A stretch of DNA of 64,000 nt from Strigamia acuminata (Eukaryota > Arthropoda > Chilopoda > Geophilomorpha > Linotaeniidae), in assembly GCA_949358305.1 (NCBI GenBank), contig OX442323.1, positions 682,001 to 746,000 on the forward strand. The letters are read 5' to 3'. Each line of letters opens with the position of its first letter. Position 1 is the stretch's first letter. Below, one piece after another: positions 10,301 to 20,265 of this stretch. Both the position numbers and the translations under genes were made by a program. The notes under the pieces were generated by a model that searched no databases, was not told the DNA's origin, and saw only the letters and a list, made by a program, of their open reading frames with translations.

Positions 10301-11133
10301 TAAATAAAGATCATACTGATTGGGACGCATTTTTGCCATTTCTTCTCTTCTCTTATAACACTGGAGTCCATGAAACAACAGGTTACACTCCGTATTATTT
10401 ATTACGAGGTTATGAAGCAGATCTCAACGTGGATGTCAACTTAAATCTTCCTCGTAAGGAATTCACTTTGCGTACTTCCAGATTTATCAGGGAGGCAAGG
10501 AGAATTGCCAATGAAAGAATACAAGAACAAGGTTTGAAAAGCAAGAAAAGGTTTGATTTGGACAGAGTACATGTGGAATTCGATCCAGGAGAGCTAGTTT
10601 ATTTGAAAACACCAAATAGAAAGGTTGGTTTGAGTGAAAAGCTCTTGCCACAATTCTCTGGGCCATATGAGATCGTACGACGAACAGCGCCGAATGACTA
10701 CGAAATTCGAAGTTCATCAGGCAAAAAGATGGACATTGTGAACATAGAGCGACTGAAACCGTACAAAATGAGAGAAGAACTTTCAGAGGAAATTATGAAG
10801 CCTTTAACATCTAAAAAGGTTACATTTGCTGATGATTTGAAGGAAATAGACAGCGGAAATGAAATTATCGCGGAAAACAACGTGAATTCGTCAAACAAAC
10901 CTATTTCTGCAGCTACGGAACGTTTCATTGACGATGATGATCAAATATCGTTGCGAGGCTTATTCGAGGATGAACTTCCGGCGAAAAATGAGGAAAATCA
11001 ACTTCCGAAACCGTCACCAGGCGTCGCAAGTGCGGTCGACAACGACGCGCATGCGCGACCACCTGAAATTGGCAGTTTCCGGTCACGCCGCCTACGCAAA
11101 CAGGCACGGCGCGATTACACTACATTCTACTGA
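7318..11133 (+). CDS. pol: Element B pol polyprotein (protease-RT-RNase H-integrase)
   Basis: 1,271 residues from the first ATG; the frame is open further upstream into gag. Aspartic protease: DTGA at residues 26-29. Reverse transcriptase: about 300-560, with the CVDWRRLN motif and catalytic YLDD at 462-465. RNase H: about 600-720, with STDAS, TERECLA and TDHSALQWL. Integrase: HHCC zinc domain from about 814 (HDGLTGAHLG, ending CPKC), then the DDE core with D885, D945 and E981 (DX35E spacing). A C-terminal GPY/F-type segment contains FSGPYEIV. It would copy element RNA into DNA and insert it. All catalytic residues are present and the frame is uninterrupted, so it could be active. The last 100 residues are acidic and family-specific. 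Confidence 0.96.
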   Translation: MDIKISESLLEIPVIVKNLEIKAVMDTGAKKNILSEELAEILQLDYQPTPNVRLRGIGTDLITPVGKTNLNIQIGQLQYSVEVLIVRSFNYQLLLGDPFMTFARCVVDYDLQKIFVGRKSGLEAVFPMNKTYVDQNYVARVIKGIAIPPMHECAVPVNLSTALTKEMFLEPLGNVIDRFGIMCCKTLTKFENGKGVIRVANPTSKSIFLQEKSAIGKAHYIIDIGLMDEKQANCFDSNSPSSKVVELSNEKQANCFDFDSAIAEGKMTKNQQQQMKQLLQKNQDRFAMTDKDLGRVTNFSHKIDTGDHEPIHLQPYRRSIAEKEVEAEETRKLLEQGVIRESESPWSAPVLLIKKRDGKWRFCVDWRRLNAITKKMVYPLPRIDDTLDQLAGAQFFSMMDLIQGYHQVEINEQDREKTAFTTSTGHYEFNVLGMGLCNSPAAFQKLMNKVLGNLLGKVCIAYLDDLIIFSKTFEQHLQDLDSVFEKLRIANLKVKLSKCTFGTDTIRYLGHVIDSEGISPDPRNLESVAKFPIPLNVKQLRGFLGLCSYYRKFILGFADISKPLVNLTKKDEKFDWGPPHEEAFKQLRTALVTVPVLAHPNFAQPFIISTDASAYGLGAILKQKLNNQEHVICYASRLLSNAEQNYNATERECLAILFGIQKFRPYLYGKKFTIITDHSALQWLKSVKNPNGRLARWSLQLVDYDYEVQHKSGKKHTDADALSRIPEDISEEVIIPSLLLENLDLPAEQRKDQKIMELITSLQTIEQLPRKRRRPLQQYVLQGDILFKKKFNSLNTEELLYIPQHLRKDVLVEMHDGLTGAHLGLSRTWKKIRTRFFWPRIYRDVRNYVLSCPKCASAKTMTTPPKGLMQPWSTVSRPFERVAIDTLGSFPTSDTGNKYVFIITDYLSRTAIARAAPACTAIEAANALVYEVMLKEGSPREILSDKGTEYRNEMIKEISALFKSLHKSTSGYHPRTNGLTERFNATIAKMLQSYVNKDHTDWDAFLPFLLFSYNTGVHETTGYTPYYLLRGYEADLNVDVNLNLPRKEFTLRTSRFIREARRIANERIQEQGLKSKKRFDLDRVHVEFDPGELVYLKTPNRKVGLSEKLLPQFSGPYEIVRRTAPNDYEIRSSSGKKMDIVNIERLKPYKMREELSEEIMKPLTSKKVTFADDLKEIDSGNEIIAENNVNSSNKPISAATERFIDDDDQISLRGLFEDELPAKNEENQLPKPSPGVASAVDNDAHARPPEIGSFRSRRLRKQARRDYTTFY

Positions 11134-11799
11134 ATTTTTTCAAAGGGAACACAAGCATATTGTTGTGACCGGAGAAAATTTTCAATTGAACTTAACAACG
11201 TGATATTTAGAAAGCGCGTGTGTGACAGTACGTATTATTAAACAATTGAAATTGAAGATTAATAGAGCGGAAATTTGGGAAGTTTGTAAACGAAATTAAC
11301 ACGGATAATTTTCAAGAAGCTATCTGGTGGACCGAGACTACATGCGCCATGCGCATCCGATTCATCTACGCCACCGGATTCTTTACGAATTACACCAGAA
11401 GGCTTTGGAACCATTCGAAGAAGAAAAAGAGAAGCTAAAAGCTCCTCTTCTATGAACTTTTGATTTTAAATACTTTGTTTTTTTTGTGTATTTTAATTGA
11501 GATATAAATCTCACAATTTTTTTTATATATAGAAAATGTTAGAAAACCCGAAGAAAAAAAGTAATATAAAAATGTAGAAAAATCCAAAAAGTGTTATTTT
11601 GAATAGTAAAGTGTTGAATTTCATTGTAATTTCTTTTAGTGAACTTTGGAATTTTGTTTTACTTTGTAAAAGATATGATTAACACTGGGGTGGGACTCAT
11701 ATATTTGATTATTTTTAAGGTATGATTAGCATATAAAATAATTGGCTTAAATTCTAAAGTACTGTGGTTTTTGGAGACCAAAAAATTTAAAGAGGGGGC
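11134..11799 (+). other. Element B 3' untranslated region and polypurine tract
   Basis: AT-rich non-coding stretch between the pol stop and the 3' LTR, with no gene. It ends in the polypurine tract AAAGAGGGGGC (11789-11799), which would prime plus-strand DNA synthesis directly before the LTR TG. Confidence 0.8.
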
Positions 11800-12311
11800 T
11801 GTCACGCGGTTGAGTTGCGTCGTCTGCCGACCAGCTCAAACCAGCGATAGAATTAAAGAAGTTGTCAAAATCTATCACTAGCCAGCGTACGTGATGGTGA
11901 CATCACGGGCTGGTCAATCTGGATTAACTCAGGGGGTGACTCTAGTATAAAAGAGCCACTTTGGCTCTTAGAGCTCAGTCCATCCCGGGCTTCTAAACAG
12001 TTAGCACCAGCCAGCAAATGGCGTGGTGTGATTGTTTCCCTCCAAATTGAATCAAAGTGTTAATCATATCTTAGAGTATTTATTAGGTTTAGTTTAGATT
12101 TAGTTTTACATTTTGTATTTATGATTTAAGTGTTTTGATTTAAAGAATAAAGACACGGTATTGTTTTCAATCTTAAACTCTGGCTTTGTTTCATTTCACT
12201 CTTAGCTAATTAAGTCACTCTTTAGCTCAGCTAGTATTAGTGAAGCTAAAGGATTCTTAGTAAATAAGCAATAAGTTACGTGGTCACTATTGGCCATTTG
12301 GCCACGTAACA
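11800..12311 (+). repeat. Element B 3' LTR
   Basis: 512 bp, matching 4602-5113 except for a cluster of differences within about 25 bases: GGTCTCGTAGTAATAAG in the 5' LTR and GGATTCTTAGTAAATAAG here. It is followed by GTAT, the target duplication (12312-12315). Confidence 0.95.
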
Positions 12312-14759
12312 GTATCCCCACAAATCACCATTGTTGAAGGTGCACACGCTCAACAATTGGTTGATTCCGCTCAATTTGAAGCGGATGCAGAGAACGAGGC
12401 TCGACAAGCCATTCGCGAGAGACGGAGGAAGCTGGCGGAAAGAGAAGCGCAAGCTCTCGAGTACGGCAGAACCCAGCCCAATCCGACTACTCCCGAGGAG
12501 GTAGAAATAGTTGACCGAGCCCTGAGAGCACATCGATATGCTTTCCACTCGCAACAAGAAGCAGAGCGAGCATTTATGGCCAGATTGCGACGAGATGACC
12601 CGAAATCCGTTCGCAAACCAGAGATCAGTTCATCCGAGCTGTCCGACGAGAGCCTAGAGGGAGACCCAAAGCGCACGCCGAAGGCCAAACCCAAACCCCA
12701 GCCGGAGAGGGCAACACCAGCTACTCCGCGCAAGAGAGATGCGTCGGCCAGAGAACAACAAACTCGGCCCCGCATGCAAGCTCTCGATTCAGCCACAAAT
12801 AATGCGATAACGCGGTTAATCAACGCTAATAATGCTAGGCGAAATGAAGAGCAAGCTCTCACAAGCCAACAGCAAGATAATCCGCAAGGGACTGAGTGGC
12901 AACAACCAGTGCCCATCCTTAAAGACGACGAGTCGTCAAGGAGACAATCGCATGATCGCACCTCTTCGCGAGAAGAAGGCAAACGCGATGAAAGACCGAA
13001 ATATTATCGCTACGGAAATAGTGATTCGTCGTCAGATGGACTGGAGTCAAATGCACCCAGTCATCACAATTCGGAGAGAGGTTCCGGAGAAAAACGAAGG
13101 GAAAGAGAACGCGATGAACGCAGGGAAAGGGAACGTGACGACCGTCGTAGGGGCCGGAAAGAGTCAAACTCTTCACGGCGCGACCCGCCACGCCGCTCAC
13201 CGTCTCCCGACCCCAGCTCCGACCCCTCATCCAACGACGACAGACGAAAGGATAAATCAAGTAATCGCCGGAAGAGATCCAACTCTCCGCGCGATAGAGA
13301 GAAACGACGTCGATCGGAAAATAGCGACCACCGACGGGAGGAGTTTCAGGACCCTCCCCGACAAAGCGCGTTTACCGATTCGACGGGTCGGCAGTATACG
13401 ATGGGAGAGCTTGGAAGAGCACTACTTGGCTCGTTGAAGGCCGAGGGAATCGATCTAAGCAAACGAAACAATCGTAATCGTAGCACTGGCGACCGCGTAA
13501 AGAAAAAATACGCTGTCTCCCGACGAGACACCATGAGCGTTACCGGGAATATTAGGTGGCAATTTTATATTCAGAACCGTTTCGACGGGTCATGGAAAGC
13601 GGGAGATCGCTTCCTTGACGAAGTAATTCGAATTAAGACTGCCACTAAAGCCACCGTAGGAGACATGCTCACCCACGGTATTGTCGAGCTAATGACAGGC
13701 TCGGCACGTGAGTGGTACCAAGGATTGAAAGGCGTCAATTGGGACGACTTTTTAATGAGATTCGACCTGCGCTACGGCGAGACACCCGAAGAGGTGAGCC
13801 GAAAGATGCGAGGTCTTCGCCAGATGCCTGGTGAAACCATAATGGATTACGACATTCGCGCCAGATTGTTGTTCGAAAAGGCCCCGATGGAATTTCATGC
13901 CACGGGATTCAACCTTTTCTTTCTCGGCGGTTTGTCGGAGTACTCGCAACGGGTGTTACTTGAAGAAAGGGCACCGACAGGAGGCAGCTACGAGGAGATG
14001 AGCGCCTTCCTGTTCGAGAACACGATAGATATCGAGAAGAGATATTATTCCGCTTTACCAGAAGCGGAGAAAGCAGCAACCGCAAAACGTCTCAAGTTGA
14101 GTGCGGAAAGATATGGGGCGACAGATAAAATTATGCGCCCTACTGAATATCTTAGCGGTATAATGGAGCTGGCAGAAGCTAGCGTTGGTTTACAAATAAA
14201 AAATAAACTGACATCCACGCTGCCTTCCAACCCTTTGGCCGCCCCTAAAAAGGCACCGACAGCGTCAGCCATGCAAGCGACACTGGAGGAGGTCAAGGAG
14301 GGGGAGGAAGCCGGACAAGATGCCGGAAAATCAGACGAAAAAGAAGAAAAAGACGATTATTCGACGGACGAAGAAATACGAAGCTATCGCGATACCTTAT
14401 CAACGGGTTGCGATGAGGAAGGACCGCTAGTACATCTCATCCATCGAGATAGAGCGGTAGAAGAATTTCGCGCCAGGTTAAAACCAAATGCCGGCCGAAT
14501 TCCGAAGTATTTTCGGAAAAATTACACGCCACCGTCGAAAGCAGACCCTGAAAAGAAAAAATCGACTGAAGCCCCAAGAGACAAATCAAATATTCGTTGT
14601 TTCAAGTGTAACCAACCGGGTCACTATTCCAATGAGTGCCCAAGAACAGCGAAAGAAGACGCTAAATTTGACGCAATAATGAAGCAGATGGCAGAGATTA
14701 AACTCGCCATGGCAAAAAACGAGTCAAAAAACGAGTCAGCGCAGGCGGCGAAGAAATAA
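12312..14759 (+). pseudogene. gag: Element A gag, 3' portion (capsid, RS-rich region, zinc knuckle)
   Basis: Continuation of A's gag beyond B. A charged N-terminal segment is followed by a long Arg/Ser/Glu/Asp-rich region (about nt 12900-13340, with repeats such as RERERDERRERERDD and SRRDPPRRSPSP) resembling the RS/RE domains of splicing factors. A Retrotrans_gag capsid domain follows (about nt 13545-14040; GSAREWYQGLKGVNWDDFL), then an acidic linker and one CCHC zinc knuckle (CFKCNQPGHYSNEC, near 14600). It ends in TAA at 14757-14759. This copy cannot make full-length Gag because B separates the halves; the downstream part has no natural start. The reading frame is otherwise intact. Confidence 0.9.
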
Positions 14760-14777
14760 CTTCTCGACCGTCTGCGC
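14714..14777 (+). promoter_or_regulatory. Element A gag-pol -1 frameshift signal: two slippery heptamers and a stem-loop
   Basis: In the gag frame, the heptamer A AAA AAC occurs twice, at 14714-14720 and 14726-14732, as part of a 12-bp tandem duplication (AAAAAACGAGTC twice). Six bases after the second heptamer begins a 10-bp stem: GCGCAGGCGG (14739-14748) with CCGTCTGCGC (14768-14777), one G-U pair, 19-nt loop. The gag stop lies in the loop. Pol lies in the -1 frame relative to gag, and that frame is open from the heptamers to the pol ATG. This is the classical arrangement of -1 programmed frameshifting; A AAA AAC is a known slippery heptamer in retroviruses. Confidence 0.8.
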
Positions 14778-14782
14778 CATTC

Positions 14783-17700
14783 ATGAAGAAGAAGGGGTTT
14801 AACAAAGGGTTCGATAAGCCGCCACCAGTCAAAGAAATGGGTAGTGACATAGCTAACGCCCAAATTCAAGACAGGGCCAACAACGCTTTGCAGGTAATTA
14901 CCGCAAACGCTGAGGCTGAGGCGGAAGAACCGAACCTACTGCTTGAAGAATTACCTCAAGTAGTCGAAGACACAGAAGAATTTCGTGTTTTCATGTGCAA
15001 CGTGGCGGTCGAATACACCAACCGCCTATGCATGTTGCCCATGACAATAGAACGTGAAAAAATTATGGGACTGCTAGACTCGGGAGCAGATCGCTCGTTC
15101 GTTTCCGAAGACATAGTAGCATCATTGGGTCTCACCGATAAGATAAAAGGCGTCAATAAAAATATACGTCTAAAAACCGCCAACGGAATGGCGCGTCCAA
15201 AAGGAGTTATATTATTGACCATGGAGTGGCTCGGAGGGGTAGAACAGCACCCTTTCCTGGTCCTGCCCACATGCGACAGAATTTTTCTGTTGGGCTTAGA
15301 CCTCATGGCGTCAATGGAAATACAACCAAATCCAATAACGAAATCTTGGAATTATATCAGAAATGATAAGGAAAGACCCGCAATTGTCGTGCCACCAGCT
15401 CTTGTAAAAGAAGCGGCCGACAAGACACAGTGGGAGAAAGGCCTAAAGAAATTCGTTCAAGACTACGATTTTAAAGCATTCGTAACAGAATTGCAACGGG
15501 ACAATGTAGTGGAAACGCTTGTCGCCGACGCCGCTTTAGAATTAAACGAAGCGGCAGCCCTACGAAGGGTCCTACTTAAATATGAGGGGATCCTGTCGAA
15601 AAAACCGGGCCGAACGAATAGGGCTATTCACGAAATTAAATTGACGGATAATAAACCTATACGAGTTGCGTATAAGGGAATGAACCCACAAAAACGTGAA
15701 ATAGTGCAAAAAATGTGCCAAGAAATGCTAGACAGTGGCATCGTCTCCGAGGCCCAGGGAGAATACGCGACGCGAGTTGTGCTCGTGATGCGCCCGGGCT
15801 CGGACCCACGCCTATGCATTGATTACCGCCCATTAAACGCGGTGACAGAGATAGATCCCATACAGATGCCGTCTATCGAATCCATTTTGAGAGAGCTTAG
15901 CCCCTTTTCTTGGGTTACGACGATGGATCTGTCGAAGGGATACTGGCAGGTTGAGATGAGGCCAGAGGATAAGCTAAAAACAGCATTTTACTCGCCAATT
16001 GGACGGTTGATGTTCAACGTCATGCCATTTGGTTTAGTGAACGCTCCCAGTACCTTTCAGAGACTAATCGAAAGCGTATTGGGTGATATCCTGCATCAGT
16101 TTGTGTGGGCATACCTAGATGACATAGTTATTGCCTCCAAAACATTCGAAGAGCACATTGAGCACATCGACCAAGTGCTCACCCGGCTGGCAAAAGCTGG
16201 GTTACACGTTCACCCGGGCAAGAGCAAGTTCTGTCGAAAGGAGCTTGCCTTCCTGGGTTATCGCATTGGAGTCAATGGTCTAGCTATTGGCCCCGAAAAA
16301 ATCGATGCGATTAATCGTTTCCCACCACCCGAGGACGTTAAAGGTGTCCAACGGTTTATGGGAATGATAAACTTCTTCGGCAGGTTGCTACCGGGTCTAG
16401 CTGAAGTGGCAGCCCCAGTTACCGACCTCCTGAAGAATGAAAACGAATTTGTATAGTCAAATGAGTGCAACATCGCATTTAATGCGATAAAGAGGATGCT
16501 GACGGAAGTCGGCGTAATGCCTCTACCCGACCTAAACCGGCCGTTCATATTACACACGGACGCCAGCAGAGTTGGGTTAGGAGCGGCGTTGCTCCAAACA
16601 CACGTGCGCGACGGAGTCGAACAAGACCTGCCGTGCATGTTAATAAGTCGCAAACTCCAAGGCGCTGAAAAGAATTACAATGCCACCGAGTTGGAGTGTT
16701 TGGCCGTTGTGTGGGCCATAAGGAAATTCAGAGATTATCTCGAATATACCAAATTTGTAGTCCACACAGATCATCAAGCGTTACAATGGCTGATGAAATT
16801 AAAAGAGCCAGCCGGTCGACTAGCCAGATGGCAGTTAGAACTGATGGCATGCGACTTGACCATTCAATACAAGCCCGGCAAATATAACGTCGTGGCTGAC
16901 GCTCTGTCACGGGCACCAGTGTCAGATCCAATCGACGCTGACGATGATGGCGAGGATGACTCCCGCATCATTTATTGCCCTACGAGTTGTCACCGTTGGG
17001 ATTTAAGGAAGATGAATGAAATTCCTACCGCGTCTCCGGCAGATGTAAAATTCTGTGGATTCTGGACGCGGTTATACCAACCAGCTGCTGACAATTACCC
17101 AAACGCAAAGAAGGAATTTAAGCTAGAGCGGAGAATAAATGACCCGCTTCTAAGCGCCTTCCACGCTCGTGTCAGCAAGCAAATGAAAAGCAATCCCCCG
17201 ACAAGGGAGGAAATAATTGTGCAACAAAAATTAGACAAAAAATGTCAGGACAGAGCTAGATTCGTACTGACAGGAAAATATCCGCCCAATCTGACCAGAA
17301 GGCAGAAGCGTCGTTATGCGCACGAATCCATAGATTACCTATTGGATGACGGCCTTTTGGTGAAGCATCACCCAAATCACCAAGATGACTTGAGTGAATC
17401 GGACACCGCAGTAAAGGTAGTAATACCTGCTTCCTTAATCGGTCGCGTGCTGTGGTTGTTACACGGGCACCCGCTTGCGAGCCATGCGGGAGTAAGCAGA
17501 ACACTCTATCGTGCTACACAGCTTTTTCACTGGACAGGGATGAAAAAAGATATTGCTCTTTTTGTCCACCAATGTCAGCGATGTCAAGCGTGCAAGCCGA
17601 GGAGTAAATCACCATTCGAAACTATTTTCTTAGGGCCTTACGCGCCTTTTGATTGTTTAAGTGTCGATGTGATGGGCCCAAAACCCGTTACGGGAAATAA

Positions 17701-18853
17701 AAATGCGTACATTATCGTTATAATGGACGTGGCAACTCGTTGGCCCGAGTTGTACGCCGTCGCTAGACCTTCAGCAGAGAAAATCGTTGAATGTATCTAC
17801 GACGTGGCGTTACGTTACGGATTTCCACGTAAAATAATATCCGATAACGGACCCCAATTTATCTCGAAAATTTGGGGTAAGTTTTGTAAAAAATTCGGGA
17901 TTGTGGCGTCACATACTTCGACCTACAATCCTAGAACAAATCCCGTTGAGCGACTCAACAGGGATATCAAATATGCATTAAGTATATTCACTGACATCCA
18001 CAATAGGTGGGATGAATACTTGAGGGAGATCGCGTTCAGCATACGAACAACAGTCTCGAGGACGAGAGATTTTTCTCCGGCCTACCTCAACTTCGCCCGA
18101 GAGCTACGAGTGCCTTGGGACCCACGAGTGGCAGAGTCGGTAAATGTGGTGGACCCAGAGAAACCACATGAGTATGTGTATAAATTGGAGCAAACAATTT
18201 CAAACACATACAAGCATATGATGGCGCACATTTTTAACATGCGCGACCGCATTTTACAAGATAAAAGCGGTGGAAAATTCGTGAATTTTGAGATCAATGA
18301 TTTGGTGTGGAAAGATGCACACACCCTCTCAAATGCAGCGAGAGGGATCACCGCCAGCTTGGCCGACAAGAGAGATGGTCCGTATGTAATCATCGGCAAG
18401 CATGGCGGTAACGCGTATAAATTACGCAAGCTCGAGGACAACACCGAGCAAAAGTCGATCCAGGTACGAGAGTTAACTCCGTACATTCCGGAATTCCCGC
18501 AAGAAATGTGGGCCAAGGGCCAAGTCAAGTCTAAAACTGACGGCCAAATCGTCGATACGTTCGCTGGCGAGTCGGAACAAGCACCGCCAAGTGACAACGA
18601 GGAGTATTTCGACGCCCCTTCACCTCCGGTAAACGAGATAGTTGAATCCGTTCCGGATCCAATTTTGGTCGGGGGGGAAACAGGAGAAACTCCTGAAACA
18701 AACACAAAAAACACGGATAAAAAAGAAAACAATAATGAGGAGGTACAGACACAAAAAACAACAAAAAATATCGTACCTGCCTCGATCCGTAACCTGCGAC
18801 CAAAAAGAGATAATCCGTTTATAAAAGGCGGAAAGGTCGTAGGAAAGAAGTAA
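14783..18853 (+). pseudogene. pol: Element A pol (protease-RT-RNase H-integrase), one in-frame TAG
   Basis: A 1,357-codon frame, counted from the first ATG, in the -1 frame relative to gag. Aspartic protease: DSGA near residue 97. Reverse transcriptase: CIDYRPLN and catalytic YLDD in the first 557 residues. An in-frame TAG at 16454-16456, at the RT/RNase H boundary, is followed at once by the same frame. RNase H: HTDAS, TELECLA and TDHQALQWL. Integrase: HHCC zinc domain (HPLASHAGV, ending CQRCQAC), then D962, D1021 and E1056. The C-terminus is Lys/Glu/Asn-rich. All catalytic residues remain. The stop falls where relatives usually have an aromatic residue and needs a single base change, so it is probably a nonsense mutation; readthrough is less likely but not excluded. 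Confidence 0.92.
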
Positions 18854-19330
18854 AATAAATTACGAGTCGATGGCGGCACTAAAAATAAATTCTAATCGAC
18901 CGATAGTGCAAGCCATCACGTTGCGAGACTCGAAGAAAATTCCGCTAAGTCCAACAAAGCGGATATCGGTCGAATTCACGTCACAAGATGGCGTGGAAGC
19001 GCGGGACCCGTAGCAAAATTATCGGCACGGGTCGGATACCGCGTGCAAAAGACCCCGTAGCAGCAATCGCGCACGGGAGTGAAAACAAAGGAGACCCGTA
19101 GCGTAACATGCGCACGGGTAGGTGCGCACTAGTCTCAAACACCCGGGTTCTGGAGTATATTACCCAGAATCCATCGCGATTACCTCGTGTTCACACGAAC
19201 TTCCGCTTTTCACAGCTGATCGCTGCATTCGTGCGTGATCCTCGTTTTTAACGTTTTTATCGAGTTTTTTGAGATAGTTTTATCATCCTTTTTTCAATCG
19301 TGATTGAGCTTTTTGTGCGCGCTCCTCGCC
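18854..19330 (+). other. Element A spacer between pol and third gene
   Basis: Non-coding region with three matching hairpins (separate entry) and, downstream, a T/C-rich stretch ending in CACAG (to 19215) that could act as a splice acceptor before the first exon of the third gene. No open frame of note. Confidence 0.6.
19006..19119 (+). other. Three tandem RNA-type hairpins in element A
   Basis: Hairpins at 19006-19032, 19052-19078 and 19094-19119. Each opens with ACCCGT (CCCGT in the second), a bulged A and GC, then a 9-10-nt loop, then GC and ACGGGT (ACGGG in the second). All three keep the same stem and bulge while the loops differ (AAAATTATCG, AGCAATCGC, GTAACATGC). Spacing is 42-46 nt. 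Conserved stems with free loops suggest a structured RNA or protein-binding element, for example for export, packaging or splicing control; the function is unknown. Confidence 0.6.
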
Positions 19331-19420
19331 ATGGACGAGGAAGAGAACGACGTGCTGGCCATAGAGCACGAGGACGAGGAAAACTGGGACCGCGATGTAA
19401 ACCAAGTCCATCCCGATCAG
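19331..19420 (+). CDS. Element A third gene, candidate exon 1
   Basis: A 30-codon coding segment from a good-context ATG (CGCCATGG). It encodes a very acidic peptide (begins MDEEENDVLAIEHEDEE) with coding-like codon use. It ends at CAG, directly followed by GTAGAAGT, a plausible 5' splice site. Joining position 19420 to 20266 keeps the frame (phase 0). Without splicing the frame stops 8 codons later at TGA. Expression and splicing are inferred. Confidence 0.5.
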
Positions 19421-20265
19421 GTAGAAGTCGGCATCGGCACATGAGAACTAGTTCCGTGCTGCTGAAGAAGAAATTTTGTTGACTAATACCTGACATGAGT
19501 GCTTTGCACTCACAATAGCGTATAATTAATTATTAACCGCGATCGCTCACACGATCGTATTTTTTCCTTGTTAATTTGTTTTCGGGGTGCGAGCGCAGAC
19601 TTCACGTCGCCTCGCGTCTCGAAAATTCCTCATGACTTGAGTCACGAGCGAGACAATGGGCTCGAGCCATAAATAATTTTATGACAAGGGGAGAATATTC
19701 TGTAAAAGAATATTTTTCTCCACAAGTAATTTGACGCATCGAATTGATGCAACTTAACATTCGTACGATGAATTTTTCGGTGTGTTGGATAAATTTAATT
19801 TGACTTTAACTTTTTTAAAAATTAGACAAAGTCCGACTTCGGAATAATTCGTTATTAGATTTATTTATTTAATAAAATTTCGACAAGCACATTTATTGTG
19901 CAATTTTAGTAATAATTTACACCCGACGAATTCTTTTTACGAATGACTGATAATTATTAATTTAATTATTAGTAATGTTCTAATTAACGTTAGAATTAAT
20001 GTGAAGTAAAATCTGATGATAAAAATCCGGATTAAAGGCTCGATTCCGTCTCGCTGTGCGTTTTGGACATGAGACAGATTTTTTACGTGATGACTTCTTT
20101 TTTTTCTATCCGACGAGGGACAATTCGTCCTACGTTTGCACCGATAGACAGGAATCGGTCTCGACGGACGGCTGCACGTATCGGCAACGTCCCTCGAGAC
20201 CAACCATTTATCTACGTATTTAAATATTAACTTTTTATTAATTGTTTATTTCTCCATCCTTCCAG
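19421..20265 (+). other. Candidate 845-nt intron of element A third gene
   Basis: Starts GTAGAAGT and ends in a pyrimidine-rich acceptor (TTTATTTCTCCATCCTTCCAG) immediately before the ATG at 20266. The interior is AT-rich (much of 19780-20050) with stops in all frames. An intron inside an LTR retrotransposon survives only if full-length genomic RNA is left unspliced, so it would mark a subgenomic mRNA, as in env-type expression of retroviruses. Confidence 0.5.

Larger units (their letters stand above)
4602..12311 (+). mobile_element. Element B: Ty3/gypsy LTR retrotransposon, gag-pol only
   Basis: 7,710-bp element inserted in A's gag. Its 512-bp LTRs start TGTCACGCGG and end ACGTAACA. The target duplication is GTAT (4598-4601 and 12312-12315). 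It has a leader of about 1.1 kb, gag, pol (protease, RT, RNase H, integrase in Ty3/gypsy order), a 3' untranslated stretch and a polypurine tract. Both gag and pol are open, so this copy is the most intact of the three Ty3/gypsy elements. LTRs differ only in one cluster of changes near their 3' ends. Confidence 0.95.
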
